Positions 36,164 through 47,474 of a DNA stretch of 64,000 nucleotides are shown in pieces. The translations under genes and the position numbers were made by a program. Each line of letters opens with the position of its first letter. Positions within the stretch are counted from its first letter, which is position 1. Under the pieces are notes generated by a model that worked only from the letters and a program-made list of their open reading frames with translations, did not search any database and was not told the origin of the DNA. Source of the DNA: Erythrophleum ivorense. Taxonomy: Eukaryota > Streptophyta > Magnoliopsida > Fabales > Fabaceae. The stretch spans positions 310,001 to 374,000 of the forward strand of contig JAIUCV010000656.1 of NCBI GenBank assembly GCA_026724425.1. Reading direction: 5' to 3'.

Positions 36164-39100
36164 TGTAACACCTAGTTTTTGTAAAAATGACGGAAATAAG
36201 CCAATTATAAAAGAGCGCCCCCTAAATGAATGAGTTGAAGCCAAATAAAATTAGGATAAAATTCTAAATAATGAAAAATGAGGATCTAAGGCTTAAGATA
36301 CCCAGAAATCGAAGCCAGAGCAACTAAATAAAATCTAACAAAAAGTATGGCATTTTTGTAATTTTGGATACTTTTTAGAAAACTCAAAGAAGGGATCCTT
36401 AAATGGAAAGTTTGAGTTTCACAAAGTTTTCAAGGGTCCTAAAAACTATAAAAACCCTTAGAATGGTTCAAACCCCTTCAGTTTATATTTTAAAACATTG
36501 GTTAACCTAAACTTTGACTAATTCATTAAAAAAAGTTTTAAATCCAATTTGGGTGATTCTAAAGGCATTTTATAAGTTAGAGGACCTAAATTTTATGATA
36601 GAAAAGACAGTTCTTGAAAAAAAGTTGAAATGTGCCTTAAAGGGAGAAACCAAGAATGAAGGACAAAATTGGCATTTTGAAAAAGCTTTAATGAACCCCT
36701 TGCTATATATACCTCACATCCTCCCTTCTCCTTTGTTTTAACCGACCTAATTTCTACCTAAAACCAGGGGAGAGACCAACAAGAAAGAATGCACAAGAAG
36801 GAGCCAAAAGGGAGAAGAAAGCCTTAGGAAAAGGTAAGAAAAAACATAGAATTTCTTGCCCTTTCCTTCATTAAACTTGTTCTCCTCCTTCTCTTTCTTC
36901 CTATGGTTTTGGTGTATGATTTGGGACTATTTTGAGACTTGTTCAGAGGAAGGAGGTTAAAATTTGAAGGAAAAGCTTGTAGCAAGTGAAAGAGCTCTTG
37001 AAAAGGCTAAGAAACAAAGTAAGCTTTATGGCTGTTCTTACTTCCTTCTCTTTGTTCCTCCATGGATGATTTTTGGCCACATAGAGAACATATAAGAAGG
37101 AGTGAATTCTGACCAAGATCAAGCATGAAACCTAGGTTTTAGAGCATGAGAAACAAGTATATGAAAAGAAATGCTAAAAAGAAGCATTAGAAAACAAGTT
37201 ACAAAACCTAGGGATTTTGTTGTCTAAGAGTGTGCATGGGTTCTTAAGACACCTAGGAAGTCTTACATGTGCCAACTCCCTAAAGAAAATTTGCAAAATC
37301 CATGGGTCCTCTTCCTTGTGCATAATCTTGGCCTAAGCTCCATCAAGTAGCTATAGAGAGTTTAAAATTTTTCTAAGGCTAGAAAAGGACTAAATATGAT
37401 AGAATAATATTAAAGAAAGCTTTGGAATAAATTTAGAAACCTTGGTCTGTGAGATGAAAGTATAGGTTCCAATTTAAGACTTAAAGACATAATTTGTATC
37501 TAGGTTCTTGGGAATGAAATTGTGATGACTCCAAGTAGTTTAAATGGAGTCAAGAGACCTAAATAGAAGGAGAAAATGGAGCCAAGAGCATAAATTCCAG
37601 TAGTTACTTCATAAGGTCTTGTATGGAACCATAATGAAGTCATATGAGAAAGTAGCCTTATATAGAGTGTGTGTTGTAATATCTGGTTTTCATTAAACGA
37701 CGAAAATGGGTACATTTTCAAAGTAAGTCTCCTAAAATGAATTAGTTAAGGTCCCAAAAAATTTAAGTAACATTTTAGACTCTTAAAAATGAGATTCCCA
37801 AGCTTAGATAAAAACAAAAACAGAGCTAGGGTGGTGAAACAAATTGTGACAAAAATTGACAAAATGTAATGGCATTTCCATAAATAAGTGAAACTTTTGG
37901 AAAAACACATAGGAAGGCTTTTTAAATGAGAAATTTGAGTTGCCTAAGGTTCTCAGAGGCTCTAAAAACCATGGGAAGCCTTGGAACTGGTAAAACTCCT
38001 CATGTGTATGTTTTCCAACGTTAGTGAGCTTGAACTTTAATGGATTTGTTCGATAAGGTTTTAGCTCCAAATTGAGTAATTCCAAAGGAATTTTATTAAA
38101 TTGGGAACCTAAATTTTATAATGAACAAGACGGTTCTAAAAAAGGAGCTAAAATGAAGCTGAAACAAAATTACTATTACGGAAGGATGAAATTAAAAATT
38201 TTGAAAAAGTGTGTTTCTAGAAGTTGCCACACACTTCTCCCTTTTTCTCCCACCTTCTTAAGCACGACTTCCCCTACCCAAATTATAGAAAAACAGCAGC
38301 TCCTTGAGGCTCACCAAGAGAGGAAGAAAAAGAGGAAGAAAAAGGCAAGAAAGGTATAGAATTTCTTAATTTTTTCATGCTTTCACTTTAGCAAACCTCT
38401 TCTCCTCCATTTTCCTTTCTTTCCTATGGTTTTATTAAGATCATGATCTATTTTGAGGAAAGAACAGAGGAGAAATTTTGAAATTACAGTGAGGAGGGCA
38501 AGGAAGGTGAAGAATAAACAAGAAGAACTAAGGAAATCACGGTATTTTGCTATTTCTTCACTTGATCTTCTCCTCCCTTCTCTTGTGAGCATTTTGACCT
38601 ACCTATGGGCTGCCCTAGGGAGTTGAGTTTTTAACTAAACCAAGGGTGAATCTTAGGAATTTGAGAGAGAAGAACAAGAATATGCAAAGAAAATAACAAA
38701 CTAGCTATTAGATTTTGAGATAGCAAATCTAGGGTTTCAAATGTTCCTTGTAAAATCTGATTTCATACAATGATTCATAAGCCTAAATAAATGTTTGAAT
38801 GAGCTCCTAAGATCCCTAGAATTTTCTCCATATGCATCTTCCATCAAGAAAACAAAGCAAACTTCTATGGAGGCCAAATAGTGAATAGGCTTGGCCAAGA
38901 GGGGATGAGACAACCTGGGTAAAGTTTTAAATTTTTCCAAGCCCATTTTTGAGTCATATATGATGAGTGAAGATGAGGGGAAGCCTTGAAAAAAATTTAG
39001 AAACCATAGAAAGTGAGATGGCCTTATATGTTCCATAATATGACCTAAAGAAGCAACATGTAGTTAGACTCTTTGTTTTAATTGTGTGATGACTCCAAGA

Positions 39101-41418
39101 GGCTTAAAAGGAGTCAAGAATCATATATGAAAAGAAAGAATGGAGTCTAAAACTTATTTGATGGGTGTTGCTTCATTAGATGCATTCTTGGAACCATAAA
39201 GCGGTTAATAGACCAAGTTAGTGTTTAAAGAAGATGTATGGCTTTAGAATTAATTCCATAAACCTAATTAGCTTCCATAAATTGTGTTTAGGCCAAGAGA
39301 AATCAATCCCACACCTTTGTGTGTGTGAGGATGAGGAAGAGAGAGCAAATTCAAGAAGAAAAATGTGTGATTGCAACCAAGATAGCTCACTCCTCCTTCT
39401 CTCATGCATGAATGTATGCTTGACTTATCTTTGAATGTGTGTATGTGTGTATGTGTGTTTTAAGCTATAAAAAGTGTTCTAGCATGAGCTCTTATTCCAT
39501 GGTACCATGATGATGCATTATGTTTTCAAATGATGTTTATTATGTTTGCTTGGGTTTGCTTGAGTGTGAAGAAGCCAAGAACTCCTTGCCATGGTTAGGA
39601 TGAGCCAAGAACCTTAATAAATGGTTAAGACAAAGCAAAGTGTCTCCATAAGTGAGGTTGGGCCAAAACCTCCTTGAGAAAATGGGTGAGATAAGTCCAA
39701 AATCCATAAGTAAATGGGTGAGGCTAATCCACTTTCTTGGCAAGCCTATGAATGCCTTTTATGACTTGCTCACATGCCAAGATTGCTTCTTGAATGTTTG
39801 TGTCATTCTTTATGTTCACGCATGCATTTGCAAGACTTATTTTGCATCTTTTATGTATGATTGAAAGGGAGATGAGTTATTGGGATTCTTTAAATCTCAT
39901 TCCCTCTTCTCCAATGTTCTAACATGTTAGGTGGACCAAGTGGACAAGGTAATACGAACCAATAACTTGGAAGATAAGGGATTGACAATACTTTGCATAG
40001 ATTTTGCTTCGTTATGGCCATATGAGTGGCAAATGTTGTAATTTATTATTGATATATCCTACGACCTTATGAACGTGTGTAATTATACTAATATATTATG
40101 TACAAATGAGAATTTATGTTATATGAATGTTACAATACAAATCGGGTATGGAATGGCAAGACTAGCATTATGTAAACTTGTGTATGGCATAGGGTGAGAG
40201 TGTAAGTTTCCAAATTCTAGATTTGTGCACCTTTGGGACAAGTTTAACATGTCATTTTAGTGCATTTACACGTGTTCAAGTGGCCACACAAGCTTGGAAA
40301 GCAAGATTGGACACTTTAATGCTAGTTGAGACCATAAAAATAACCAAACCGGAACCCTATAGCACAAACTGACCAAATAGATGAATCTTCCCATGAAAAT
40401 TGCCAGACATGTAGAGCTCATTGAGAGATTTTTGGGAGCTAATGTGCAGAAAAATTGGAGCTCTATAGAATTAATTATGAATTTTCAAATTTGAGATTTT
40501 TCTACTGTTCTGGTGCATGTACTGTACTGTTCATATGGTCAGTTTTGTTTTCTGTGTCATCTAATGGTCAAATGGTGTCCAATGCTTGTGAACTTTTACA
40601 TGCATAAACCAGAGGTTATAAGCTTTTTGTACCCACCAAGATCACCTCATTTGGAAGTCTGAACAAAGAGTTATGAATTTTTGAAATTTAATGTCAGTTC
40701 TAGTAATGCCACTTGACCTCCAATACTGTTCCATCATATGTGAAGATAAGGAGTGAACCTGAGAGCAATTGGCCATAGTGCAAGGGCATTTAGCCAGGAC
40801 TAATGGTCCTAAACTTTCATTCTAACCTAGCAATCTTGGTTTTTTATATGGTAACCCCAAGGGATAACTTAGAAACATTGGTAGAAGATTCTTATGTGTT
40901 GGAATTAATGGGTAATATAATCAAATGCTTATAAATGAATGTTTGTTTCCCTGATGTACATAAGTGCTTGTAATTATATGGTTAATGACTCTAATAACAT
41001 TAAGGTTCAAATTTCTTTGAATATAATTAGTCGTAATGGCTTGTAACCTTAATTTATGATTATTAATCACGTATTTAACTTAATTACAATGATTAGAAGT
41101 TAGGGTCATCACAGTTATGAATTTGCAAAGTTCATATCAGAAATCTAGACATGCCAACCCGAGAGCAAACTTCCATTTTTCTGGTGCATGAGATAAATGA
41201 TGATATTTATGACTTGAATGGATATGTTATAGATAGAAAATGATGTGGATGTATTCACATGGTCTCTAAAGCCATGAATCATGAATATGGCTTCCTAACT
41301 ACACAATTATACATGCTTAAAGTATATGCCTCCTTATAAATATGCTTCGATATGTATGAGATACATTGAGATAGCCTATATGACCATTGTGTAAAGGCTA
41401 AACAGTTAAGGTATTATA
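36164..41418 (+). mobile_element. Chimeric double family A LTR (A9/A10)
   Basis: One A LTR starts at 36164 (TGTAACACCTAG) and a second at 37675 (TGTAATATCTGG), yet only one 3' terminus exists, GGTATTATA at 41418. The outer flanks AGAGT and AGGGT form a one-mismatch duplication, so the end belongs to the first start. The second start is preceded by TGTGT, which is not repeated after the end. The simplest reading is that A10 inserted in A9 in the same orientation and homologous recombination removed the A10 3' part plus the A9 middle. TATA boxes: TATATATA at 36704; leaders AAAAGGTAAG at 36831 and AAAGGTATAG near 38352. A B fragment lies at 40735-41113. Confidence 0.75.
40735..41113 (+). mobile_element. 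3' fragment of a family B LTR
   Basis: The sequence from GAGAGCAATTGGCCATAG to GAAGTTAGGGTCATCACA parallels the last ~500 bp of B2, including TTATGATTATTAATCACGTA and the terminal GTTAGGGTCxTxACA. The 5' part of the LTR is absent. A text continuous on both sides (quasi-repeat unit ...CTGTTCCATC | GTTATGAATTTGC) shows insertion inside A10, followed by a deletion of most of the element. Confidence 0.75.
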
Positions 41419-42040
41419 AGGGTCAAACTTCAAAGAATTCACTCAAGGCTAGCTACACGCATTTGCTTGATTGTTGTCACTTTTTTTTATTCTAGTTATT
41501 AGTTTTATCTTATTTCTTGAATTGCTTTTAATTTTAGTCATTAAACCCCAATTGATTTCTAGAATTATTAGTTTTTAAGTTGCATTTGACATTTAGGAAA
41601 CTCTCTTTAGTAATTGGAATCCATTTTCGTAGGAAATGACTTAGGTTGCACCACTATACATAAATTTATTTTACAACCAAGTTTTTTGTAACTATTCGAT
41701 AGTAATTATCAATGATCCATGATGAAATATTCACAAGTAGTCAAACTCAATTATGGCATCACATAAAATATAATCATGAACGTATAAACAATAAATATAG
41801 TTCCATAACAAGTATGAATGGAATTAAATCCCATTTACCTCTACAATAATTTCCACTTCTAAATTAGACACTAAGTAGAGATACAAGCCTATAGCAACCA
41901 TGAACAATAACATATGCTCACCAATCCAAAGAGACCCATACTTTTAATCAATACAATACACACCGAAAAAAATTATTAAATTTCAACTTACCCAAGCCTC
42001 CACAAGCTATAAAATACTAATTTAAGCTAAAGAATCTATA

Positions 42041-42170
42041 GAAAAATCAGTCATGGAGATGAGTATGGAGCAACCAAAAGAAAAATTAGTCATTGGAGAT
42101 AGGTCCTCTAAATTTTCGCATATAGAGAGCAACCTATCGAAAAATCAGTCATGGAGATGAGTATAGAGCA
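42041..42170. repeat. Diverged direct repeat of a ~32-bp segment
   Basis: GAAAAATCAGTCATGGAGAT with GAGTATxGAGCAA occurs at 42041 and again at 42139, with a weaker third version (AAAAATTAGTCATTGGAGAT) near 42081. It lies within the B' LTR leader zone. No function is apparent. Confidence 0.85.
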
Positions 42171-42186
42171 AAATAACATCACAAAT

Positions 42187-42246
42187 AAAGGGGGTTTACT
42201 TACCTAATACTTACCTAAAGGGGGTTTACTTACCTAATACTTACCT
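42187..42246. repeat. Perfect 30-bp tandem duplication
   Basis: The 30-bp unit AAAGGGGGTTTACTTACCTA plus ATACTTACCT occurs twice in a row without a mismatch, in a region whose other repeats are badly diverged. It is a recent local duplication or possibly an assembly artefact. Confidence 0.95.
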
Positions 42247-42606
42247 AAGCTTCTTCCACTACCAATCTACCAAGAACACACCAAAATCTTCAAATCCAAA
42301 AACCTAAGGCCTTGAAAACTACCACCAAATCAAAAGTTGTTCAGTTCAAATTAAAGAGGAAAAGAGTATATCATTTTTCTCTTCACTCACTTGAGCCAAG
42401 TCTCTCATCTGGTCATTGGATTGAAGTTCTAAAGTTTGGCCTTAAGCCACTTTCTTCCCTCTATATTTTTTCCCCCACTAGCATCTATGTCCTCTCTTTT
42501 TAGGCTGCTAGATGAAAATTGTCAAACTAATCTTTCCATAGCTAAACCTAAGAATTTTTGCTCAACTAAAAAGCAATGCAATGGAGTTCCTCCATCAAGT
42601 GCTAAA

Positions 42607-42608
<2 letters not shown>

Positions 42609-42679
<71 letters not shown>

Positions 42680-42695
42680 TATTACTATTATTTTT
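42609..42695. repeat. (TTA)n microsatellite
   Basis: About 28 consecutive TTA/ATT trinucleotides with a few ATC and ACT interruptions at the right end. The Leu/Ser run it encodes in one frame is not a protein. Confidence 0.98.
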
Positions 42696-42780
42696 GGCCA
42701 AATTAAACCTTTAACTTTTATTTCTTGTTCTATGGTTAAAATACTATGGAACTTTGAGCCTACTTCAAAATCTTGTCGAT

Positions 42781-42957
42781 AAGGTCTAGATCTTATAGAT
42801 GAGATCCTAGATCAATAATTAAGGTATAATCAAAGACCAATCATAGTAGTTTACAAGATCTAAGATCTTATTAACAAGGTCCTAGATCAAGCACTAAGGT
42901 GTAACCAAAGACTAGTTATATCAATTTACATGGTCTAGGATCTTGTTAACAAGGTCT
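42781..42957. repeat. ~75-bp tandem repeat, about 2.3 copies
   Basis: Units run AAGGTCTAGATCTTATxxA...GTCCTAGATCAA...AAGGTGTAACCAAAGACTAG...TTTACA, followed by a third partial GGTCTAGGATCTTGTTAACA. AGATC/GATCT words recur within each unit. It lies near the 3' end of the inner B' LTR. Confidence 0.8.
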
Positions 42958-45859
42958 CCTTAGGCCAGATCCCAAATTTAAGTATGATCTTGTTATCCAC
43001 TATCTTGCTTAGCCAATACCAAATTGCTACACTCTCAAATTTACTAAAATAAATCCTAAAGAAGTTAGTTATATATATCACAAAAATTTTCAAGCTACTC
43101 AAGGTCCCTAATGATCAATTATACATACAACAGTCATATAGATTAAATATATTTCACAATGTCAAATTTCTAACAGATATAGTAGTACCATTAAGCTAGG
43201 GATTACTTTCATGTCTTTACCACACAAAACATATATATATATATATTTGATTTCACAACCCTAAAACTAGGTTAATTTACTAATATTTACAATGCTAAAA
43301 GATTTACAAGGAGTTAGCTATAAAAACAATACATAAGCTAAATGTTTTGTCTATTAATTCTCTATGAACTTAGCTTTGTCAACTTCAGAACTAATACCTA
43401 GAGAGAAAAGCTAGTCATATAATGAGATACTTATCCTAATAGTCAGCATCACATTTAAAGAATATATAAATGGCACTGAATCTGAATTTAGATCACATTA
43501 GGTGTATAGTTTCAATAGCAAACTATCTATTTACTAGATAATAGCGAAACTATCATACTTAAGTTATTGGCCAACAATAAAGGGTTTAACACTCAAGACA
43601 TCTACCTTAATCAAAGAATAGATATAAATGCAACTAACATTCAACATAGCATAGTTACATCTATAATTCAATTCAATGCATGCACATATATAAAATAAAT
43701 GTGATGCTAACTACCTTATTAGTGAACCCCAAAGTCTTGTCAAGCTCATTTCTAGCGAGTCAAAAACCTAAAATATAATTCGATTAGAAATACATACAGA
43801 TGTATATAGATCAACTGCAGCTTCATATAATTTTCAACTTTTTAACATAATTAAATTCAAAAGTTTGAGAAAGTCTTAACAAAGTTTATGCAATTGCAAC
43901 AATCTAGCCAATTCAACCCCTAATTCTTATTGTCAAGGTTCCTTTCCTACAATTACAATCACACAACATCCTAAGCTTAGGATAAGCCATGGCCAAAGCT
44001 CCAAAATAAGATGGAATTACTAAATTCAAGTACCATAAAGTTATGGTTTGCTCCTTATCAATTGAAAATTAAAATTCCCAATCTAAGGATCATTCAAATC
44101 TCCAATTTTCTCTTCCCTACTAATTTAACCTAATTAAGATTTACCATAATAAATTTATAATCATAAAGTCTAGTTTATAAATATCATTTTATATAACAAT
44201 TTAGACTCACCAAGTAGTTTTTCATCTTTGTCTTAATATTTCTCTCCAACTATGGCAACAAAGTGCACTTACAATCTACCATGGGAACATATATGATACC
44301 ATTAATTGTCAAGATAGCCCATACACGTTCTGCACCCTCTCTTTTATTTTCCAATTCATAACTTAATAAATCCACACTATTCAAGTTTATATGGCTAAAA
44401 AAAAATAGTAGTAGAATTTAGTCCTCCTTCACACTACCTTTAAGCCAAAATTGCATTTGAAGAGGAGAATTAAATCCCTTAACTCTAAGAAAGCTTGTTG
44501 CTCCTTCTTACACTTTTTTAATAGCCTTAACTTCAATTTTCCATGGCTGACCAAATAATAAAGTGCCACAATTTAGAATTCTAATCAGATATAAGGAAGG
44601 CAAACAAGGAGTATAGCATTTTTTTTCTTCACTCACCTTTAACAAAACCATTGAATCATACTCGTGCATCCATGATCAATTCTTCTCTCTCCAAAGCATT
44701 TCCTCTCTTTCTCTCAATGTTGTCCTCAGCCTAAATGAACTAAAATAGAAAAGAGATAATTGCAAATGGCCACTTGATACAAATGACCGACAAGAGAGCT
44801 AAAGAGACAATCCATGTGCCCTATGAATTAAGAATTGTTTATTCCCCTTCCCTATCCATGGCATTGGTCATGTTGTGTCAATTGCCTTAATATACATGAA
44901 AACAATTTATTTAAATAAAGGTTCATGGTTTTGCGTGGCTAAAGAATTCCAATGCCACCTAATTGAACATATATATATACACATGGATAGTGGGATGGTT
45001 AATGTGGCATTGACTTGTAAGCTTTGTCTCTTTTTCTTTTTGTTAAATCACCAAACCACCAACTATGCAAATAAGGATAGAATATATATATATACATATA
45101 TATATGTTTGTTTATGGTTTTAAATGGAGAATAACGTGCCACTCAGAATGAAAACTTTGTATTATTGTCTTGGTATAAGGTGGCTAAGAATTGTGTCCAA
45201 AGGAAGTTGTTAGGTTTCATTTTTTTATGCAATGCTAACCTTTCCCTCTTTTCCTATCAAAATGGATGGCCATATAATATTAAGGAATATTTAACATATT
45301 TTCCCTATGGTTCTCTTTAATTCACTTCTAAATTTCTCTTAATCCTAAATTGGCCAATTAACTCTTAATTAGTCATGATTAATTCCTTAAGATTTGCTTG
45401 AGTTGTCCTTTAATTTTTCCTTACTTATTTAGGTAATTAATCTTAATGATAGCCCTTGATACTTTCCTTTTAATTCACAATACAACTTAGAAAATTTTAG
45501 GATGTGACAAAAATGGAGGTATTAGGGTTTAAAAATCTAAATTTGGGTGTGCGATAGGTCATGGGCTATGGACCATAGTGGGTTCTAGGTCATTTGGATC
45601 ATAGGCATTGTTGATTTCAGTTGGGCCTCTTCTGAATTCAAGTTTTGCATCTCTCTACTTAAGATTAATTAAATCTTAGGAATTAATAAGCTCTAATTAA
45701 TTTTCCTAAGGTAACTTATTTTCACTAAATTAAAAGGAAGCCCTATGAATAAAGATTTATTTTTCCTAAAAATTCCCATTTTATTTATTTTTCCTTAGAA
45801 ATTCTAAATTTCATTAGTTTCTTTCAATAACTCATATTAAATAATTTGGGGATGTTACA

Positions 45860-46230
45860 TTAAAGAACTTTAAACAGCAATAATGTTACATATTTCCTCC
45901 ACATAAAGTCCATGGCTAACAATTTCACATTCTATACAATTGACCTTTTTCAGAATGAAAAAGGGCTAATCGAACAGGTGATGTAATACTTCTAATTACA
46001 TAGACTCAACAATTTCATCAATTACATTAAAGTATTTTGCATTCTCCTTGTTATTAGAAAGGCACTTTAGAGATCTACCTATATCAAAGTTCTTTCTTCA
46101 TCATTCACCCTTAATGTAAGTTTCCCTTTTTGGCAATCTATTAAGATTTTAGCTATTGCCAAAAATGGCCTCCCTAAAATTATTAGGACCATTCAATTTG
46201 CACCATATTTAATACATCAAAATCTATTTG
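45860..46230 (-). pseudogene. Broken protease region of a Tat/Athila-like polyprotein
   Basis: On the minus strand, FQIDFDVLNM is followed, after a frame change, by LGRPFLAIAKILIDCQKGK and LTLRVNDEE. This is the conserved stretch at the end of the retropepsin domain of Tat/Athila-type gypsy polyproteins (family knowledge: I-LGRPFLAT-A-IDV-KG-LTLRV-DEE). Downstream, in another frame, come NNKENAKYFNVIDEIVESM and further readable residues broken by TAA and TAG, ending at the B' terminus. The catalytic D-S/T-G triad lies upstream and was not found. At least two frame changes and several stops make it a relic. Confidence 0.75.
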
Positions 46231-47187
46231 AAAGGTAGGGCCCTTTATAAACCCTTTTTAGTAATTTATTAATTAATTTAACCAATTTTCTGAAAATTTT
46301 CATTTTCTATTAGTGTAAATGTATGTAAAAGCTATCTTGTCATCTACGTGAGTAAGATTAAGGAAAATTACATAAGCTTTTCTAAATAATTTAAATTACT
46401 TCAATGAAGTAGGCCTTATTGCCCCACTTTACTAGAGTGCTAGTTATTAAATAGTATGATCACCTATGTAGCATCAATTAATTAATGTTAGGGTAGTTAA
46501 TGAGATACAGTAAAAGACCCCAAATAGGCTACTACAATGGAGCTATTGTATACAACAAGAAAGGGCTCCATTTTTATATTTTCTAATATGGATGAATCAA
46601 AAGAGGTGGTACTTCAAGGGAGGTGGTATCCCAACTTTAGGCAAGATGATCTATGCATCTTCCATAACCACTGAATTACATGTCATTATTATTACCTCAA
46701 TTGGCTAGATCCCTAACAACTCAATGGATTCCTACTTTACTTTTGTTAATATAGTAGGTGACTAAGATGAAAACTTATCTGAACACATTATGACACAAAA
46801 GTGAGAATCACAATAATTCTTCATAAGATAAGTTTAAACAAATAATGGTTCAAGTACACATGTGTAGAAAATTACTTCAACTTGTCTATCTAAGATCCAA
46901 CATCATCATAAATCGAAACAAAGGCATGGCAATTAATAATTTTCAAAATTCCATAATCATAGGAATAATCACATATCATCAGCCATGCATATTATAAAAA
47001 GTGGAATTTCTTCATTTCACATGTGCAGCTTATCAAGGTAGGAAAATCTTTAACTTGCATCCCACAACACATGTTAGTATCATACATAAGACATAAAATA
47101 TAAATTGCATACTAAGGCATCCTTTATAGTGGATCCACAACACGAAGCATTCAAAGACTATTTCCTTCCTAGAATTTTATGTCAGAG
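46231..47187 (-). other. Internal T-element debris, not resolved
   Basis: This AT-rich stretch lies upstream (on the minus strand) of the protease relic and probably derives from the gag/protease part of the same element. I could not read any convincing domain in it, and no RNA gene or terminal repeat is visible. It ends at the 3' terminus of a B'-type LTR at 47188. Confidence 0.4.
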
Positions 47188-47474
47188 TGTAATAACCTTA
47201 ACTCTTAATTAAACTAATTAGGCACAATTGTGCTCTTAATTAGTTGCAATTAAGGTTTAATTTAGATAATAGGTTAGCAACAAATGAATGTATGAGGAAA
47301 TTTGAACCTTTTAATCATCAACATTCACCATTAAGACATACAAAGGGATTCATGTGTATATGGAATCAAACTTCTCATTAACACTAGTTATCTCACTTAA
47401 AATGCTATCAAAAAGCATGAAAACACACATATGTTGAACCATTAGTCATTACTTATCATTAACATAAGGGAAAC
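47188..47474 (-). mobile_element. 3' end of a B'-type LTR, cut by A11
   Basis: The start TGTAATAACCTTAACTCTTAATTA resembles the reverse terminus of B1 (TGTGACAACCCTACC...TTAATTA), and the AATTAAGGTTTAATTTAGATAA block has the same character. It is interrupted at 47475 by the A11 element, and the remainder should lie to the right of the window. Confidence 0.6.

Larger units (their letters stand above)
35591..41690 (+). mobile_element. T-type LTR fragment (T3) split by A9/A10
   Basis: Two pieces, about 35591-36163 and 41424-41690, resemble the AT-rich tail of T2: TTATTAGAATTTTATGCTTAATTGTTCATTTAAGG, GGATGATGAGAG at the break, then CACTTTTTTTTATTCTAGTTATTAG and GGAAATGACTTAGGTTGCACC. In T2 the equivalent break point reads GTGATGAGAGCCG. 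The 5' end is missing (it joins A5 text near 35590) and the 3' terminus is lost at a B' LTR, so this is a truncated fragment. Confidence 0.65.
42520..45509 (-). mobile_element. Family B' solo LTR (inner)
   Basis: Plus-strand ends are TGTCAAACTAATC and AGGATGTGACA; AAAAT is repeated at 42515-42519 and 45510-45514, and the surrounding B' text is continuous once it is removed. Length 2990 bp, no PBS or PPT, so solo. It carries a TTA microsatellite, a ~75-bp tandem repeat and several TA runs. Its left terminus is a poor match to TGTAACA, so the identification rests on the target duplication and the continuity of the host text. Confidence 0.75.
41687..45859 (-). mobile_element. Family B' LTR (outer), truncated and interrupted
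   Basis: On the minus strand this starts TGTAACATCCCCAAATTATTT (45859 downward) and contains AAACCCTAATAC leader text like B1 before the break at 45514. After the nested LTR 42520-45509 it resumes at 42519, and the text GCTGCTAGATGAAAAT|GGAGGTATTAGGGTTT joins up as in B1. Only about 160 bp remain beyond the ATTTACCTC block, where B1 has about 1.7 kb, so the 3' part is deleted. The TGTAAC at 41687 may be coincidental, and no matching target duplication was found. Confidence 0.6.

Noticed and set aside
42436..42714. Leucine-run protein
   Set aside because: The leucines are encoded by a TTA microsatellite.
43231..43247. TA runs (also 45085-45104 and 62907-62921) as promoters
   Set aside because: They are simple TA microsatellites without the downstream leader seen at the LTR TATA boxes.
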